A stretch of DNA of 32,475 nt, from positions 1 through 32,475 of the forward strand of contig JAFZXA010000079.1 of assembly GCA_017617115.1 (NCBI GenBank). The letters run 5' to 3'. This DNA is from Treponema sp. GTDB taxonomy: Bacteria > Spirochaetota > Spirochaetia > Treponematales > Treponemataceae. Below the pieces are notes generated by a model. That model was not told where the DNA came from. It saw nothing but the letters and a program-made list of their open reading frames with translations, and searched no databases. Positions 1-8,066 of the stretch are shown here, piece after piece (positions within the stretch are counted from its first letter, which is position 1; the number at the start of each line of letters is the position of its first letter). The position numbers and the translations under genes were made by a program.

Positions 1-726
1 ATGCTTGTACCTGAAATTAACTACAGCCACCTTGATGTTATTGCAGAACAGAAAAAGCATCACGGTTGGGACAAGGGCTTTATTGCCGTAAAACCTAACT
101 GTTCGCTTCAGACATATATGATGCCGCTCCATGCTCTTATTCAGGCTGGATATCCTGTAAAGCGTATGATTGTAACTACACTTCAGGCAACTTCCGGCGC
201 CGGATATCCTGGTGTTGCTTCATTTGATATGATTGATAATATCGTTCCATTTATTGGCGGCGAAGAAGAAAAAACAGAAAAAGAATGTCTCAAGATTCTT
301 GGTAGGGTTGTAGACGGAAAGATTGAAAATGCAGCCGGTCCTCTTGTTTCTTCTACTTGTACTCGTGTACCTGTAGTAGACGGACATACAGCATGTGTTT
401 CTCTTGAGTTTGATTTGCCTGATGACAAAAAACCAAGCCTTGAAGAAATTGAACGCGTATGGACAAGCTATAAATCAGTTCCTCAGGAGCTCAAGCTTCC
501 AAGTGCACCGGAACATCCTATCGTTGTTCGCCACGAAGAAAACCGTCCTCAGCCACGCCGTGACCGCGAAACAGAAAAGGGAATGGCATGTGTAATCGGA
601 CGCCTCCGCCCATGTAACGTATTCGACGTAAAGTTTGTTGCTTTGAGCCACAATACAAAACGAGGGGCTGCACTGGGTGGTATTTTAAATGCGGAATTGT
701 TGAAGGCTAAGGGGTTCTTTAACTAA
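1..726 (+). CDS. asd: Aspartate-semialdehyde dehydrogenase, C-terminal part (cut by window edge)
   Basis: Aspartate-semialdehyde dehydrogenase reduces aspartyl phosphate to aspartate semialdehyde in the lysine, threonine, methionine and diaminopimelate pathway, in the cytoplasm. The reading frame is open from base 1, and 241 residues are visible where the family usually has about 350, so the NADP-binding N-terminal third lies outside the window; the first ATG here is internal. The catalytic-cysteine motif VKPNCS is at residues 30-35 (Cys34), and a VDGHTACV motif with the expected active-site histidine is at residues 126-133 (His129). The overall style fits the fungal/archaeal-type branch of the family rather than the E. 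coli type, which is a judgement from motif wording. The gene ends in TAA and is followed by a palindromic repeat with a T-tract. Confidence in the family is high; the start cannot be known from this window. Confidence 0.93.
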   Translation: MLVPEINYSHLDVIAEQKKHHGWDKGFIAVKPNCSLQTYMMPLHALIQAGYPVKRMIVTTLQATSGAGYPGVASFDMIDNIVPFIGGEEEKTEKECLKILGRVVDGKIENAAGPLVSSTCTRVPVVDGHTACVSLEFDLPDDKKPSLEEIERVWTSYKSVPQELKLPSAPEHPIVVRHEENRPQPRRDRETEKGMACVIGRLRPCNVFDVKFVALSHNTKRGAALGGILNAELLKAKGFFN

Positions 727-749
727 AGAATAAATATAATATATGGCAT

Positions 750-819
750 AACGTCATCCCGAACTTGTTTCGGGATCTCTTTTAATATAGAGATGCTGAA
801 ACAAGTTCAGCATGACGTT
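750..819. repeat. Double palindrome (two GTCAT...CTTG...ATCT hairpin units in inverted orientation)
   Basis: Two 31-nt arms (750-780 and 789-819) form a large inverted repeat around an 8-nt spacer. Each arm also contains its own hairpin: CCCGAA-CTTGT-TTCGGG on the left and GCTGAA-ACAAG-TTCAGC on the right. Where the arms differ, the differences come in pairs that keep the small hairpins intact while breaking pairing between arms. The unit (GTCAT, short palindrome with CTTG at its centre, ATCT) recurs as a single copy at 12549-12576. Confidence 0.85.
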
Positions 820-826
820 TTTTTTT
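750..826 (+). terminator. Probable intrinsic terminator of asd
   Basis: A long stem-loop starting 23 nt after the asd stop is followed by nine T residues (818-826), the classic layout of a factor-independent terminator on the + strand. It is built from the double palindrome described separately. A second ATGACG plus T-tract follows at 834-847 as a short direct repeat, just upstream of the ribosome-binding site of the next gene. Confidence 0.7.
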
Positions 827-861
827 ATTCGTTATGACGTTTTTTTTGGTTGAGGTAAAAA

Positions 862-3699
862 ATGCAAATTTCAAAAAATCTAAAATTCATTTGTGATGCA
901 AACGAATTATCCGGCGTAAAAAAGATTGCCGGCAAGGTTCGCAACGATTTTAAGCTTGTTTTTGGTTATGAACCACAACTTGTAGAAGTTGATTCCGGTA
1001 AGGCAATGGAAGGCAATGACCCCTGCGTAATTTTTGGTACCGCTGCTACTTCTTCATATTTTGCAGAAAAGTTAGGCACGCAGAACGTAAACAAACGCGA
1101 AGTTTATGCCTTTATTGTCCGCAATAATCAGATTATTATTGCCGGTAGCGGCAAGCGCGGTGCAATTTACGGACTTTTCCATTTGTCTGAACTTATTGGA
1201 GTTTCGCCTCTTGTTAACTGGTGCAATATTTTACCTCCTAAGAAAAAAACTTTTGAACTTGAAGACGGCATTTTTGTTTCTAAGGAACCTTCTGTGCGCT
1301 TCCGCGGATTTTTTATTAATGATGAATGGCCTGCATTCGGCAATTGGGCAAACCACAACTTTGGCGGTGTAAATGCAAAAATGTACGAAAATGTTTTTGA
1401 ACTTTTGCTTCGTCTTAAAGGAAATTATCTTTGGCCTGCAATGTGGGCAAGCCGATTCAGTGATGACGGTCCGGACTTAGCCAACGCAGAACTTGCAGAT
1501 GAACTTGGTGTAGTAATGGGTGCAAGTCACCACGAACCATGCTGCAGGGCGGGGGAAGAATACCGCTATCTTCGAGGACCAGATTCAATTTACGGTGATG
1601 CCTGGAACTTCCGCAGCAATGAAGAGGGTATTACAAAGTTCTGGGAAGACGGACTTAAACGCAACGGTAAGTTTGAAAATGTTATCACTGTTGGTATGCG
1701 CGGTGAAGCAGATACAGCAATTATGAAAAATGCAACGCTCGCAGATAATATCAACCTTTTGCGTGATGTCTTAAAAACTCAAAACCGTCTGATCCGCGAA
1801 AATGTAAACGAAGATGTTATGCAGGTTCCACGTATGCTTGCTCTTTACAAAGAGGTTGAACCATATTTCTACGGTGACAAACATACAAGAGGCTTAATGG
1901 GCGACCCTGAACTTGAAGGCGTAACACTCATGCTCTGCGACGACAACCACGGAAACCTTCGTACAGTTCCGACAGAAAAAATGCGCAACCACAAGGGTGG
2001 CTACGGGATGTACTATCATTTTGACTACCACGGCTGGCCGTTCAGTTACGAGTGGCTCAATACAAATTATCTTCCAAAGGCAAAGGAACAGCTGTGCGCC
2101 GCTTATGATTTTGGAATCCGCGATTTGTGGATTGTAAATGTTGGCGACATTATGACAAATGAGTTCCCGCTTTCGTACTTTTTGAATCTTGCCTATGATT
2201 ACGAAAAATATTCTGCTAAAGAATACACAACTCAAGGTTATACTGCAGAATGGATTGAACAGCAGTTCCCGGAATTCAGCCACAAGCAAAAGGCTTCGTT
2301 GAATTACATAATGAACACCTACTCAAAGCTTGCAAACATGCGCAGAACCGAATGCATTACCCCGGATACTTTTGCACCTGCAAACTTTAATGAAAGCCAG
2401 ACAATTCTTGCTCTTGCCGAAAGTGTTCTTAAAGAATGCGAAAACTTAAAGGCCGAGATTTCTAAAAAAGATTACCCCGGATTTTTTGCACAGGTTTATT
2501 TTCCTGCCTGCGGAACAATGAATGTTCTTAAAATGCAGCTTTTAGCAGGTCGTAACAAGTGGTGCGCAAGCTACAATATGATGGCTGCAAATGCCTACGC
2601 CGAACAGGTAGAAGCCTGCCTTGATTTTGATAAAAAACTTGTAGACGAATGCGACAAGGTAGACGGCGGCCGCTGGTATGCAATGGGCTGGTCTGAGCAT
2701 TTTGGCTTTGTTCACTGGAATGAAGAAGAAAACCGTTACCCTGTTTTGGCAAATGTAATTGAACCTCGTAAGGGACGTTTGTGTGCCTGGGTAGAAGGTT
2801 CCGGCTTTGTTACAACAGGCGGCGACTGGCAGGGCTTCCCGTTGATTTGTGATGCTTTTAAAAATCCGACTGTTGAAAGTGCAAGAGTTTTTGTTGCGGC
2901 CTGCAATAAAAAAATGCTTGCTTACGAAATTGCAGTTGACGGCGATGCTGACTGGTTAAGTTATTCTGTAAAAAAAGATAAGACACTTTTAATAGACACA
3001 ATCACGCTTAAAGTTGACCGTTCAAAGCTGGAACAGGCTGAAGACAAAACAGCAGTTCTTAAAATAACAGGCGACGGTGGACACGGTTGTAGAGTGCGCA
3101 TAAATGTAAAGATTGATGCTGCAGTTCCAAACTTAAATTACGACAAAGGAACTTTTATTCAGACTTCAAATTACATTTCTATGGAAGCCGCTCACTTTGC
3201 AAAAAAACAGTCAGGAAGTTGGAAAGGGGAGGTTGCCACTTTTGAAGAACTCCCTGGCTACGGAAAAACGCTTTCTGCTATAAAAGCATTCCCTGTAATT
3301 GCAGAATATCCAAAGGGTAAACATGCGCCTTATGTTGAATACAAATTTGTGTGCCAGAAGCAGGGTATTATGCAGTTTGATTTTTACTTGAATCCTTCGA
3401 ACCCGGCCTACAAAGACAATAAACTTGCATTTATTGCAGAAGTTGGCGGTGACAAGATTATGAAGCAGCTTGTAGACACAAAGACTTTTGCAGTTGGCGA
3501 TAACCAGTTCCCTTGGGGCACAGACATTACAAATAATATCCGCATAAGCAGTATTTATGCCGAATGCCGCGAAGGTTTTAATATTCTGAGGTTCTATCCG
3601 GTTACGCCGAATATTGTTCTTGAAAAGATTGTGATTCACGCAGCCAATGAACCGTTCCCACAGTCATATTTGGGAGCACCGGAAAGTTATAGAATATAA
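862..3699 (+). CDS. GH115 xylan alpha-1,2-glucuronidase
   Basis: Glycoside hydrolase family 115 enzymes remove (4-O-methyl)glucuronic acid side chains from xylan or large xylo-oligosaccharides. At 945 aa this protein has the family's usual full length. Recognisable family blocks run in order: NYLWPAMWASRF (about residue 190), GVVMGASHHEP (about 215), the NEEG and VGMRGEAD blocks (250-285), LMLCDDNHGN (about 355) and GGYGMYYHFDYHG (about 380), with C-terminal beta-rich domains after about residue 650. There is no signal peptide or membrane segment, so it should act in the cytoplasm on imported acidic xylo-oligosaccharides. The start is supported by GAGG at 852-855, six bases before the ATG. 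No transporter or other xylanase lies beside it. A hairpin of the 72-nt family sits 13 nt after the stop. The family is confident; exact substrate is inferred. Confidence 0.93.
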   Translation: MQISKNLKFICDANELSGVKKIAGKVRNDFKLVFGYEPQLVEVDSGKAMEGNDPCVIFGTAATSSYFAEKLGTQNVNKREVYAFIVRNNQIIIAGSGKRGAIYGLFHLSELIGVSPLVNWCNILPPKKKTFELEDGIFVSKEPSVRFRGFFINDEWPAFGNWANHNFGGVNAKMYENVFELLLRLKGNYLWPAMWASRFSDDGPDLANAELADELGVVMGASHHEPCCRAGEEYRYLRGPDSIYGDAWNFRSNEEGITKFWEDGLKRNGKFENVITVGMRGEADTAIMKNATLADNINLLRDVLKTQNRLIRENVNEDVMQVPRMLALYKEVEPYFYGDKHTRGLMGDPELEGVTLMLCDDNHGNLRTVPTEKMRNHKGGYGMYYHFDYHGWPFSYEWLNTNYLPKAKEQLCAAYDFGIRDLWIVNVGDIMTNEFPLSYFLNLAYDYEKYSAKEYTTQGYTAEWIEQQFPEFSHKQKASLNYIMNTYSKLANMRRTECITPDTFAPANFNESQTILALAESVLKECENLKAEISKKDYPGFFAQVYFPACGTMNVLKMQLLAGRNKWCASYNMMAANAYAEQVEACLDFDKKLVDECDKVDGGRWYAMGWSEHFGFVHWNEEENRYPVLANVIEPRKGRLCAWVEGSGFVTTGGDWQGFPLICDAFKNPTVESARVFVAACNKKMLAYEIAVDGDADWLSYSVKKDKTLLIDTITLKVDRSKLEQAEDKTAVLKITGDGGHGCRVRINVKIDAAVPNLNYDKGTFIQTSNYISMEAAHFAKKQSGSWKGEVATFEELPGYGKTLSAIKAFPVIAEYPKGKHAPYVEYKFVCQKQGIMQFDFYLNPSNPAYKDNKLAFIAEVGGDKIMKQLVDTKTFAVGDNQFPWGTDITNNIRISSIYAECREGFNILRFYPVTPNIVLEKIVIHAANEPFPQSYLGAPESYRI

Positions 3700-3712
3700 A
3701 TAAATTTATTAA

Positions 3713-3784
3713 GGGGGAATAATTTCTGTCCGCGAGCGAGATGGACGAAGAGGAATCTCGCTCGCAGCCAGAAATTATTCCCCC
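3713..3784 (+). repeat. 72-nt two-stem hairpin with conserved loop, copy A
   Basis: The outer stem is 16 bp and perfect (3713-3728 with 3769-3784). A 3x3 internal loop (TCC / AGC) leads to a perfect 11-bp inner stem (GCGAGCGAGAT 3732-3742 with 3755-3765) and a 12-nt terminal loop GGACGAAGAGGA (3743-3754). It begins 13 nt after the GH115 stop codon and has the same strand sense as that gene. No T-tract follows, so it is not a canonical terminator. Copies B and C have the same geometry and loop but different stems. Confidence 0.92.
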
Positions 3785-3795
3785 AAATGTCTCTA

Positions 3796-4557
3796 TTATT
3801 TCTTTGATATAACTATCATCGTCCGCAAATGTTCATCATACGGTGACAAATCAAAATCACCGTAGACGTTTGCACTTTTAAAACCACATGCAATCATTCG
3901 TCTGCATAAATCGTCAGCAGCGTACAATCTCTGCACAAACTCATGCTCAATCTTTTTACCGTTGTCATCGGTCAGCACCCACTTGGAGCGAAGCCCTTCC
4001 CATGCGCCAACAACTCCAAACTCTGTGTGAACATGATATCCGGCGCGGTCAAAATCTTCGCCCGCTGTCCAGTATTTTATAGCGCTTTCTCGGCTGGTGC
4101 ATTCCATAATAAAGGTGCCGCCTGTTTTCAAAGCTCCCGCAATACTTTTCAAAATCATCATGTCTTCTTCAATTGTATCGCAGTAACCAAACGATGTATA
4201 AAGATTCACTGCGCAGTCAAACTTTTTGTCACTGGAAAAATTACGAAGGTCGGCCTGAACAAGATTGAGAGGTACACCTTCTGCCGCTGCACTATCCCTG
4301 GCTGCATCAAGTTCTGCTTTAATAATATCAACTCCGGTAACATCAAACCCAAGCAGTGCAAGCTCCACGCTTATCCGGCCAAGTCCGCACCCTGCATCAA
4401 GCACTGAGTCACCCTTCTGCAAATCTGCAAGCTTCATAACATATTCTGCAACATCGGGAGCTTCGGCCCAGCGTGCGTCATCAAACATTATGGGGGCAAA
4501 GGTTATCCAGAAATTTTCTTTTTCAAACCATTCGATTCCGTTTTTTTTATTTTCCAT
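3796..4557 (-). CDS. Class I SAM-dependent methyltransferase
   Basis: A 253-aa cytoplasmic protein with a Rossmann-type SAM-binding fold. Motif I is VLDAGCGLGRISVEL (about residues 54-68), followed by an acidic strand-2 end (VTGVDIIKAELDAA) and the motif II/III region (LRNFSSDKKFDCAVNLY, then LKTGGTFIMECTS). These identify the superfamily and the cofactor site but not the substrate. It is the last gene of the mlaEFD-lipoprotein run, starting two bases after the stop of the lipoprotein gene, so co-transcription is likely. A link to lipid chemistry would be a guess from context. It converges on the GH115 gene across hairpin copy A, which lies just beyond its stop. Confidence 0.85.
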   Translation of the reverse strand: MENKKNGIEWFEKENFWITFAPIMFDDARWAEAPDVAEYVMKLADLQKGDSVLDAGCGLGRISVELALLGFDVTGVDIIKAELDAARDSAAAEGVPLNLVQADLRNFSSDKKFDCAVNLYTSFGYCDTIEEDMMILKSIAGALKTGGTFIMECTSRESAIKYWTAGEDFDRAGYHVHTEFGVVGAWEGLRSKWVLTDDNGKKIEHEFVQRLYAADDLCRRMIACGFKSANVYGDFDLSPYDEHLRTMIVISKK

Positions 4558-4559
4558 AA

Positions 4560-5450
4560 TTACTGTAATTCTTTTGCGGCATTGCGGCTGCGTTCAGCAA
4601 GTTCGTTTGCATTTACTGCTGTATAGATTTCGGCAGAATGAGTAAAGGCTTGTCGCGCACGTTCCTTTTCGCTCTCCCTTGCATTTCCCTTTGTTAATAT
4701 CAATCCTACAGCATAATAGTCAGCCCCCAGGGCAAGCGAATTTTCTGCGGCGCGGTCATAATAAATTGCCTGTTCCATTGCCTGCAAGGCTCCATCTTTG
4801 TTTCCGGCCAGCGACCTTGCCTGTGCAGCCTTATACCAGCAGATTCCTATTTCCGAAAGATAGCGGTTGTCGGTAAAAGCTTTTGCGGCGGCAGTGTACG
4901 ATTTGTCGGCGGAAGCATAATCATTTTTGAGTTTATAAACATCGCCTTCTACCTGTAAAACCTGAGATGAATAATAATCATCACCTTTTAATACTTTTTT
5001 TATTTCTTCAAGATTTCCGCTGTAACTTCCCTGAGAAATACTTACACGAGCCTGACTCAGTTCAACAATTGCCTGCTGCTTTTTAGGGTCTGAACAATTT
5101 TTTACAAAACCCTTTGCATAATCAACATATTTTTGTGCAGTTTCAATCTGCGGAGGATTAAGCGAAAGATTTAAACTGCATCGGGCAAGTGCAGCTGCGG
5201 TTAGTAAATCGTAATTATCAATAGACATTGCCTGATTTTCTGCAGCACTTAAAAAGAAGCCGGCCTTTTCGTAGTCGCCGCTAAGAATACAGGCATTTGC
5301 ACTTTCAATCATTTCGGTAGCAGAAGAATAAATTGTAGAAACCTGCATGGAACGTTTTGGTGCAGAAGAGCAGGCGGTTAACAAAAAAAGGGCGACTATA
5401 CATAAGCGGCCCTTCGAGAGCCTCAGGGACCCCACATTATTTCTTTTCAT
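4560..5450 (-). CDS. Helical-repeat (TPR-like) lipoprotein in the Mla operon
   Basis: A 296-aa predicted lipoprotein: a basic n-region, the hydrophobic stretch LCIVALFLLTAC, and a lipobox ending at Cys27 followed by SSAPK. The mature part is almost wholly alpha-helical with alanine/tyrosine/leucine spacing typical of TPR-like repeats (for example SGDYEKAGFFLSAAENQA, and ADKSYTAAAKAFTDN further on). I do not recognise a named family. The start codon overlaps the mlaD stop as TAATG, indicating translational coupling and a shared role, perhaps as an envelope partner of the lipid transporter. The n-region (GSLRLSKGR) is encoded by a 24-bp dispersed repeat at 5408-5431, so the repeat supplies part of the positive charge of the signal peptide. 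Confidence 0.8.
   Translation of the reverse strand: MKRNNVGSLRLSKGRLCIVALFLLTACSSAPKRSMQVSTIYSSATEMIESANACILSGDYEKAGFFLSAAENQAMSIDNYDLLTAAALARCSLNLSLNPPQIETAQKYVDYAKGFVKNCSDPKKQQAIVELSQARVSISQGSYSGNLEEIKKVLKGDDYYSSQVLQVEGDVYKLKNDYASADKSYTAAAKAFTDNRYLSEIGICWYKAAQARSLAGNKDGALQAMEQAIYYDRAAENSLALGADYYAVGLILTKGNARESEKERARQAFTHSAEIYTAVNANELAERSRNAAKELQ
5408..5431. repeat. 24-bp coding palindromic repeat, copy R1
   Basis: Imperfect palindrome GGCCCTTCGAG-AGC-CTCAGGGACC lying in the signal-peptide n-region of the lipoprotein gene, translated on the minus strand as GSLRLSKG. Near-identical units occur at 10308-10331, 27989-28012 and within 28071-28103, all inside genes for exported proteins. Confidence 0.85.
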
Positions 5451-6463
5451 TAAAAATTCTCCTCCCTTAATTTTGGTGTTGCGGCCTGTTGTTCGGTTCG
5501 TTCAGGTACTCCGTTTTTAAGAAGAGGATTATTCTTCAATCCTGTCATAACATCCTGAACCTGCTTGAGCAATGTCTGAACCTGTGCCAGCAAAATACTA
5601 ACCTGCGGCATTTCACTATCGAGCGAACCAGAAATTCCGTTCAAATCCTGAATTGTAGTATCAAGTGCTGCATATAATTTATCAAAGGTTCCTTTGCTTT
5701 CTTCGGTTTCGAGCAGCTTTGGAACTAATCCCTGTGGGTCAGCGGTCAGACCGTTTACATCGCCCAAAATAGAATTGAGTGTATCAACTGTTGTATTCAA
5801 ATCATTAATAATTGCGGCCATAGGAACAGACTCATCACCCGAAAGCAGAGCGCTAACTTGGCGTAAAATCCTATTAACATTATTAATTGTCTGTGCAAGT
5901 GGAACCTGCTCGTTGCCGGCAAGAAGTTCATTAATCTGCTGAACAAGCTCATCGATGTGATTTACAAGACTAGTTGCAGAACCAATGATTGTATTAAGAG
6001 TATCGTTAGATTCCGGAATAAGAACTAATCCATCTTTTATATAATCCTTGGCAAGTTTACTTGATTTTTCCGGAATATATGAATTGTCAATAATTGGTTT
6101 AGAAGAAGTTCCCTGATAAAAAATAAAAGACGAACCAAGTCCAATAGGACTAACAGAAAGTTCAACAATAGAGCCTTGGGTAACGCGGTCGTAATATTCA
6201 TCAAGAACATAAAAGTGAACTGTTACACTATCATCATCACTAAGACTTATTTTTTTAACTTTTCCAATTGCAAAGCCTTTATACTGGAGTGCCATGCCTT
6301 CGTTTACGCTGTTTGCAGAAGAAATTGTTGTAAAGAAATTATGTTTTTTTACAAACCATTTTTGAGTAGAAGCAATGAAGAATGTAAAAAATATAATTGC
6401 TGCAATTGCAAAAATACTTAGAGCACCAACAATCTGATCTGCAAACCTTATTTTAAATTTCAT
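5450..6463 (-). CDS. mlaD: MlaD/MCE-family lipid-binding protein
   Basis: A substrate-binding component of an Mla-type phospholipid transporter. From the start chosen here it is 337 aa: one N-terminal membrane anchor (about residues 10-32), an MCE domain (about 38-120, with VNEGMALQYKGFAIGKVKKI and SPIGLGSSFIFY), then a long periplasmic coiled-coil tail. The tail carries a near-repeated segment (LLAGNEQVPLAQTINNVN and LLSGDESVPMAAIINDLN) and ends with NNPLLKNGVPE, a C-terminal signature seen in many MCE proteins. The frame is open to 6538, but ATG at 6461-6463 is preferred because AAGAGG (6475-6470) lies six bases upstream and because it removes 25 residues without a fitting signal. It overlaps mlaF by 11 bp and the lipoprotein gene by one base. 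Confidence 0.88.
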   Translation of the reverse strand: MKFKIRFADQIVGALSIFAIAAIIFFTFFIASTQKWFVKKHNFFTTISSANSVNEGMALQYKGFAIGKVKKISLSDDDSVTVHFYVLDEYYDRVTQGSIVELSVSPIGLGSSFIFYQGTSSKPIIDNSYIPEKSSKLAKDYIKDGLVLIPESNDTLNTIIGSATSLVNHIDELVQQINELLAGNEQVPLAQTINNVNRILRQVSALLSGDESVPMAAIINDLNTTVDTLNSILGDVNGLTADPQGLVPKLLETEESKGTFDKLYAALDTTIQDLNGISGSLDSEMPQVSILLAQVQTLLKQVQDVMTGLKNNPLLKNGVPERTEQQAATPKLREENF

Positions 6464-7160
6464 CGTAAACCTCTTGGAAAGCCTCGTGTAATAAAATCTT
6501 ATCAACGATTGTCCCTTTTGAAAAGTAATATTTATCATTATTAAATGTATTTATAAATGCATTGTCGTGACTAACATAAACAAGCGTGTTTCCCGCACTG
6601 CAAAAATCCTGAATGATTTTTATAAAAAGTGCAGTTGTTTTTTCATCAAGCGATTCGGTGGGTTCATCTAAAAAAAGAATTTCTGGCTCACAAATAAGGG
6701 CACGTGCAAAAGCAATTCGTTTTTGTTCACCGGTAGATAGGGCAGCGGGGCGTAGTGAAAGCGGCTTTGAAAAATCAACAAGCTTTGCTACTTCTTTAAT
6801 GCGTTCATCAAGCTGGGCAGGGGGAAGTTTTGGAAAATGAAGCTTAAGAGGAAGCTCCAGATTCTGGTACAAACTCTGATTTGCCCAAAGTGCTGAGTTC
6901 TGAAACATAAAGGCCATTTTTCTTCTAAAGGCAAGATTCTCCTTTGAACTCATATTCGAAATATTTTTGCCGTCAAAAAATACTTTTCCGCGGGTTGGAA
7001 CAATTACACCAGAAATCAGTTTTAAAACCGAAGATTTTCCGCCGCCAGGCTCACCCAAAAATGCAGTAATTGAGCCTTTTTCAATAGAAAGTGAAACATC
7101 GTTTACAACAGGAGTGGGACCATCATAAAAACTTGTATTTTTCATTTCTAAAAGCGGCAT
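6453..7160 (-). CDS. mlaF: MlaF-type ABC transporter ATP-binding protein
   Basis: A 235-aa cytoplasmic ATPase that powers the MlaE permease. The Walker A motif is GEPGGGKSS (about residues 36-44), the Q-loop is FMFQNSALW, the ABC signature is LSTGEQKRIAFARAL (the usual second glycine position holds threonine, as LSTGE rather than LSGGQ), Walker B is EILFLDEPTESLD, and the switch histidine is in VYVSHD. A single ABC domain with no membrane segment is normal for MlaF. The ribosome-binding site AGGGGAA precedes the start, and the gap to mlaE is 11 bases. Its 3' end overlaps the mlaD start, so the three genes form one operon with mlaE first. Confidence 0.9.
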   Translation of the reverse strand: MPLLEMKNTSFYDGPTPVVNDVSLSIEKGSITAFLGEPGGGKSSVLKLISGVIVPTRGKVFFDGKNISNMSSKENLAFRRKMAFMFQNSALWANQSLYQNLELPLKLHFPKLPPAQLDERIKEVAKLVDFSKPLSLRPAALSTGEQKRIAFARALICEPEILFLDEPTESLDEKTTALFIKIIQDFCSAGNTLVYVSHDNAFINTFNNDKYYFSKGTIVDKILLHEAFQEVYDEI

Positions 7161-7171
7161 GTTCTGTTCCC

Positions 7172-7951
7172 CTAAAAAATATAAGTTATGACAGTTATAA
7201 AAACATAGGCCAGAATAAGGTATACAAATGATTTTGAAACCGCTTTAAGACCAGCCATAGGAATTTCGGTAGAAGCGCGTCCTGTTGAAAATCCATACAG
7301 GGTAGCACAGCCAGAAATAATCATGCCGAAAACAAGACTTTTTATTATAGAAATTAAAATTGTTCTGAGCGAAAGGGCAGTAAAAAGATTTTTAAAATAT
7401 TCTACAATGCTTGTTGTAGAAATAAACTGAATTACAATTGAAGGTGCTGCAAGTCCAAAAATAGAAAAATAAAGATTCAGAAAAAATACCGAAAAAGTTA
7501 CTCCTAAAAATCGGGGAGCCGCAAGATGAACAATAGGGTCAATTCCAACCGAAATATAGGCTTCAATTTCCTGATTAACTACCATGGTACTTATTTCTGT
7601 TGCAATTGCAGTAGCAGAGCGGGCGGTTACTATAAAAGCAACAAGTAAAGGCCCCAGTTCTTTTGTAACAAGAATTACAAGAAGGTCATAAGTAAGCTTT
7701 GCCTGACCCAGCGAAGCCAGAAAAGTTGTTCCCATAAAAACAACCGCAGTTCCAATAACTACCGAAAGTATTATACAAATTGGTAATGCTTCGACATAAG
7801 TAAAAAGCAGCTGCATAATAAGGATTTTTCGGGCAGTTTTTCCGCGTGAAGTAAATAAAAGCGAGGCTGTTATGAGTTTTCCTATATAACCAAGCGAATA
7901 AAGAAAGTTAGAGAAGGAATTCCGTATTTTCTGTCCAAACTGAGCAACCAT
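7172..7951 (-). CDS. mlaE: MlaE-type ABC transporter permease
   Basis: A 259-aa integral membrane protein of the MlaE family, the permease of a phospholipid transporter moving lipids between inner and outer membrane. It has an amphipathic N-terminal segment and about five or six hydrophobic helices. Family-typical blocks are KELGPLLVAFIVTARSATA with an internal EI...MVVNQEIEAY coupling region, and near the C-terminus a FGMIISGCATLYGFSTGRA block. It is the first gene of the minus-strand operon. Its start is divergent from the hydrogenase-chemoreceptor gene across a 115-base AT-rich gap. Presence of Mla genes implies an outer membrane, consistent with a spirochaete. Confidence 0.9.
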   Translation of the reverse strand: MVAQFGQKIRNSFSNFLYSLGYIGKLITASLLFTSRGKTARKILIMQLLFTYVEALPICIILSVVIGTAVVFMGTTFLASLGQAKLTYDLLVILVTKELGPLLVAFIVTARSATAIATEISTMVVNQEIEAYISVGIDPIVHLAAPRFLGVTFSVFFLNLYFSIFGLAAPSIVIQFISTTSIVEYFKNLFTALSLRTILISIIKSLVFGMIISGCATLYGFSTGRASTEIPMAGLKAVSKSFVYLILAYVFITVITYIF

Positions 7952-8066
7952 TTTTTAACTCTTTACTATAATATCACTTTTTTTTCAAAATTTCTATGAA
8001 AAATTCTTTTATTTTTTTTGATTTAGTTTTACAATGGTAGAACACTTTACTTTTGGAGTTAATTTT
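7952..8066. promoter_or_regulatory. Divergent AT-rich promoter region between mlaE and the hydrogenase-chemoreceptor gene
   Basis: A 115-base AT-rich gap between divergent genes. On the + strand TACAAT at 8030-8035 is a plausible -10 box; it overlaps the upstream in-frame ATG at 8034, which argues for the ATG at 8067 as the true start. On the - strand TATTAT (7973-7968) or TATAGT (7970-7965) could serve mlaE. No convincing -35 box was found for either side. No sigma-28 motif was seen. Confidence 0.4.
8055..8058 (+). promoter_or_regulatory. Ribosome-binding site deciding the start of the hydrogenase-chemoreceptor
   Basis: GGAG eight bases before ATG 8067. The upstream in-frame ATG at 8034 has no such site and coincides with a possible -10 box, so the 11-residue extension is rejected. 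Confidence 0.65.

Noticed and set aside
1894..2289. 131-codon open frame on the minus strand inside the GH115 gene
   Set aside because: It lies wholly inside a confidently identified gene, has no recognisable domain and reads like the reverse complement of a coding sequence.
3713..3784. The 72-nt hairpins as ordinary rho-independent terminators
   Set aside because: None of the three copies is followed by a T-tract on either strand, and the conserved loop with variable stems is not expected of terminators.
8034..8066. Upstream ATG as start of the hydrogenase-chemoreceptor
   Set aside because: It overlaps a possible -10 box and has no ribosome-binding site, while ATG 8067 is preceded by GGAG.
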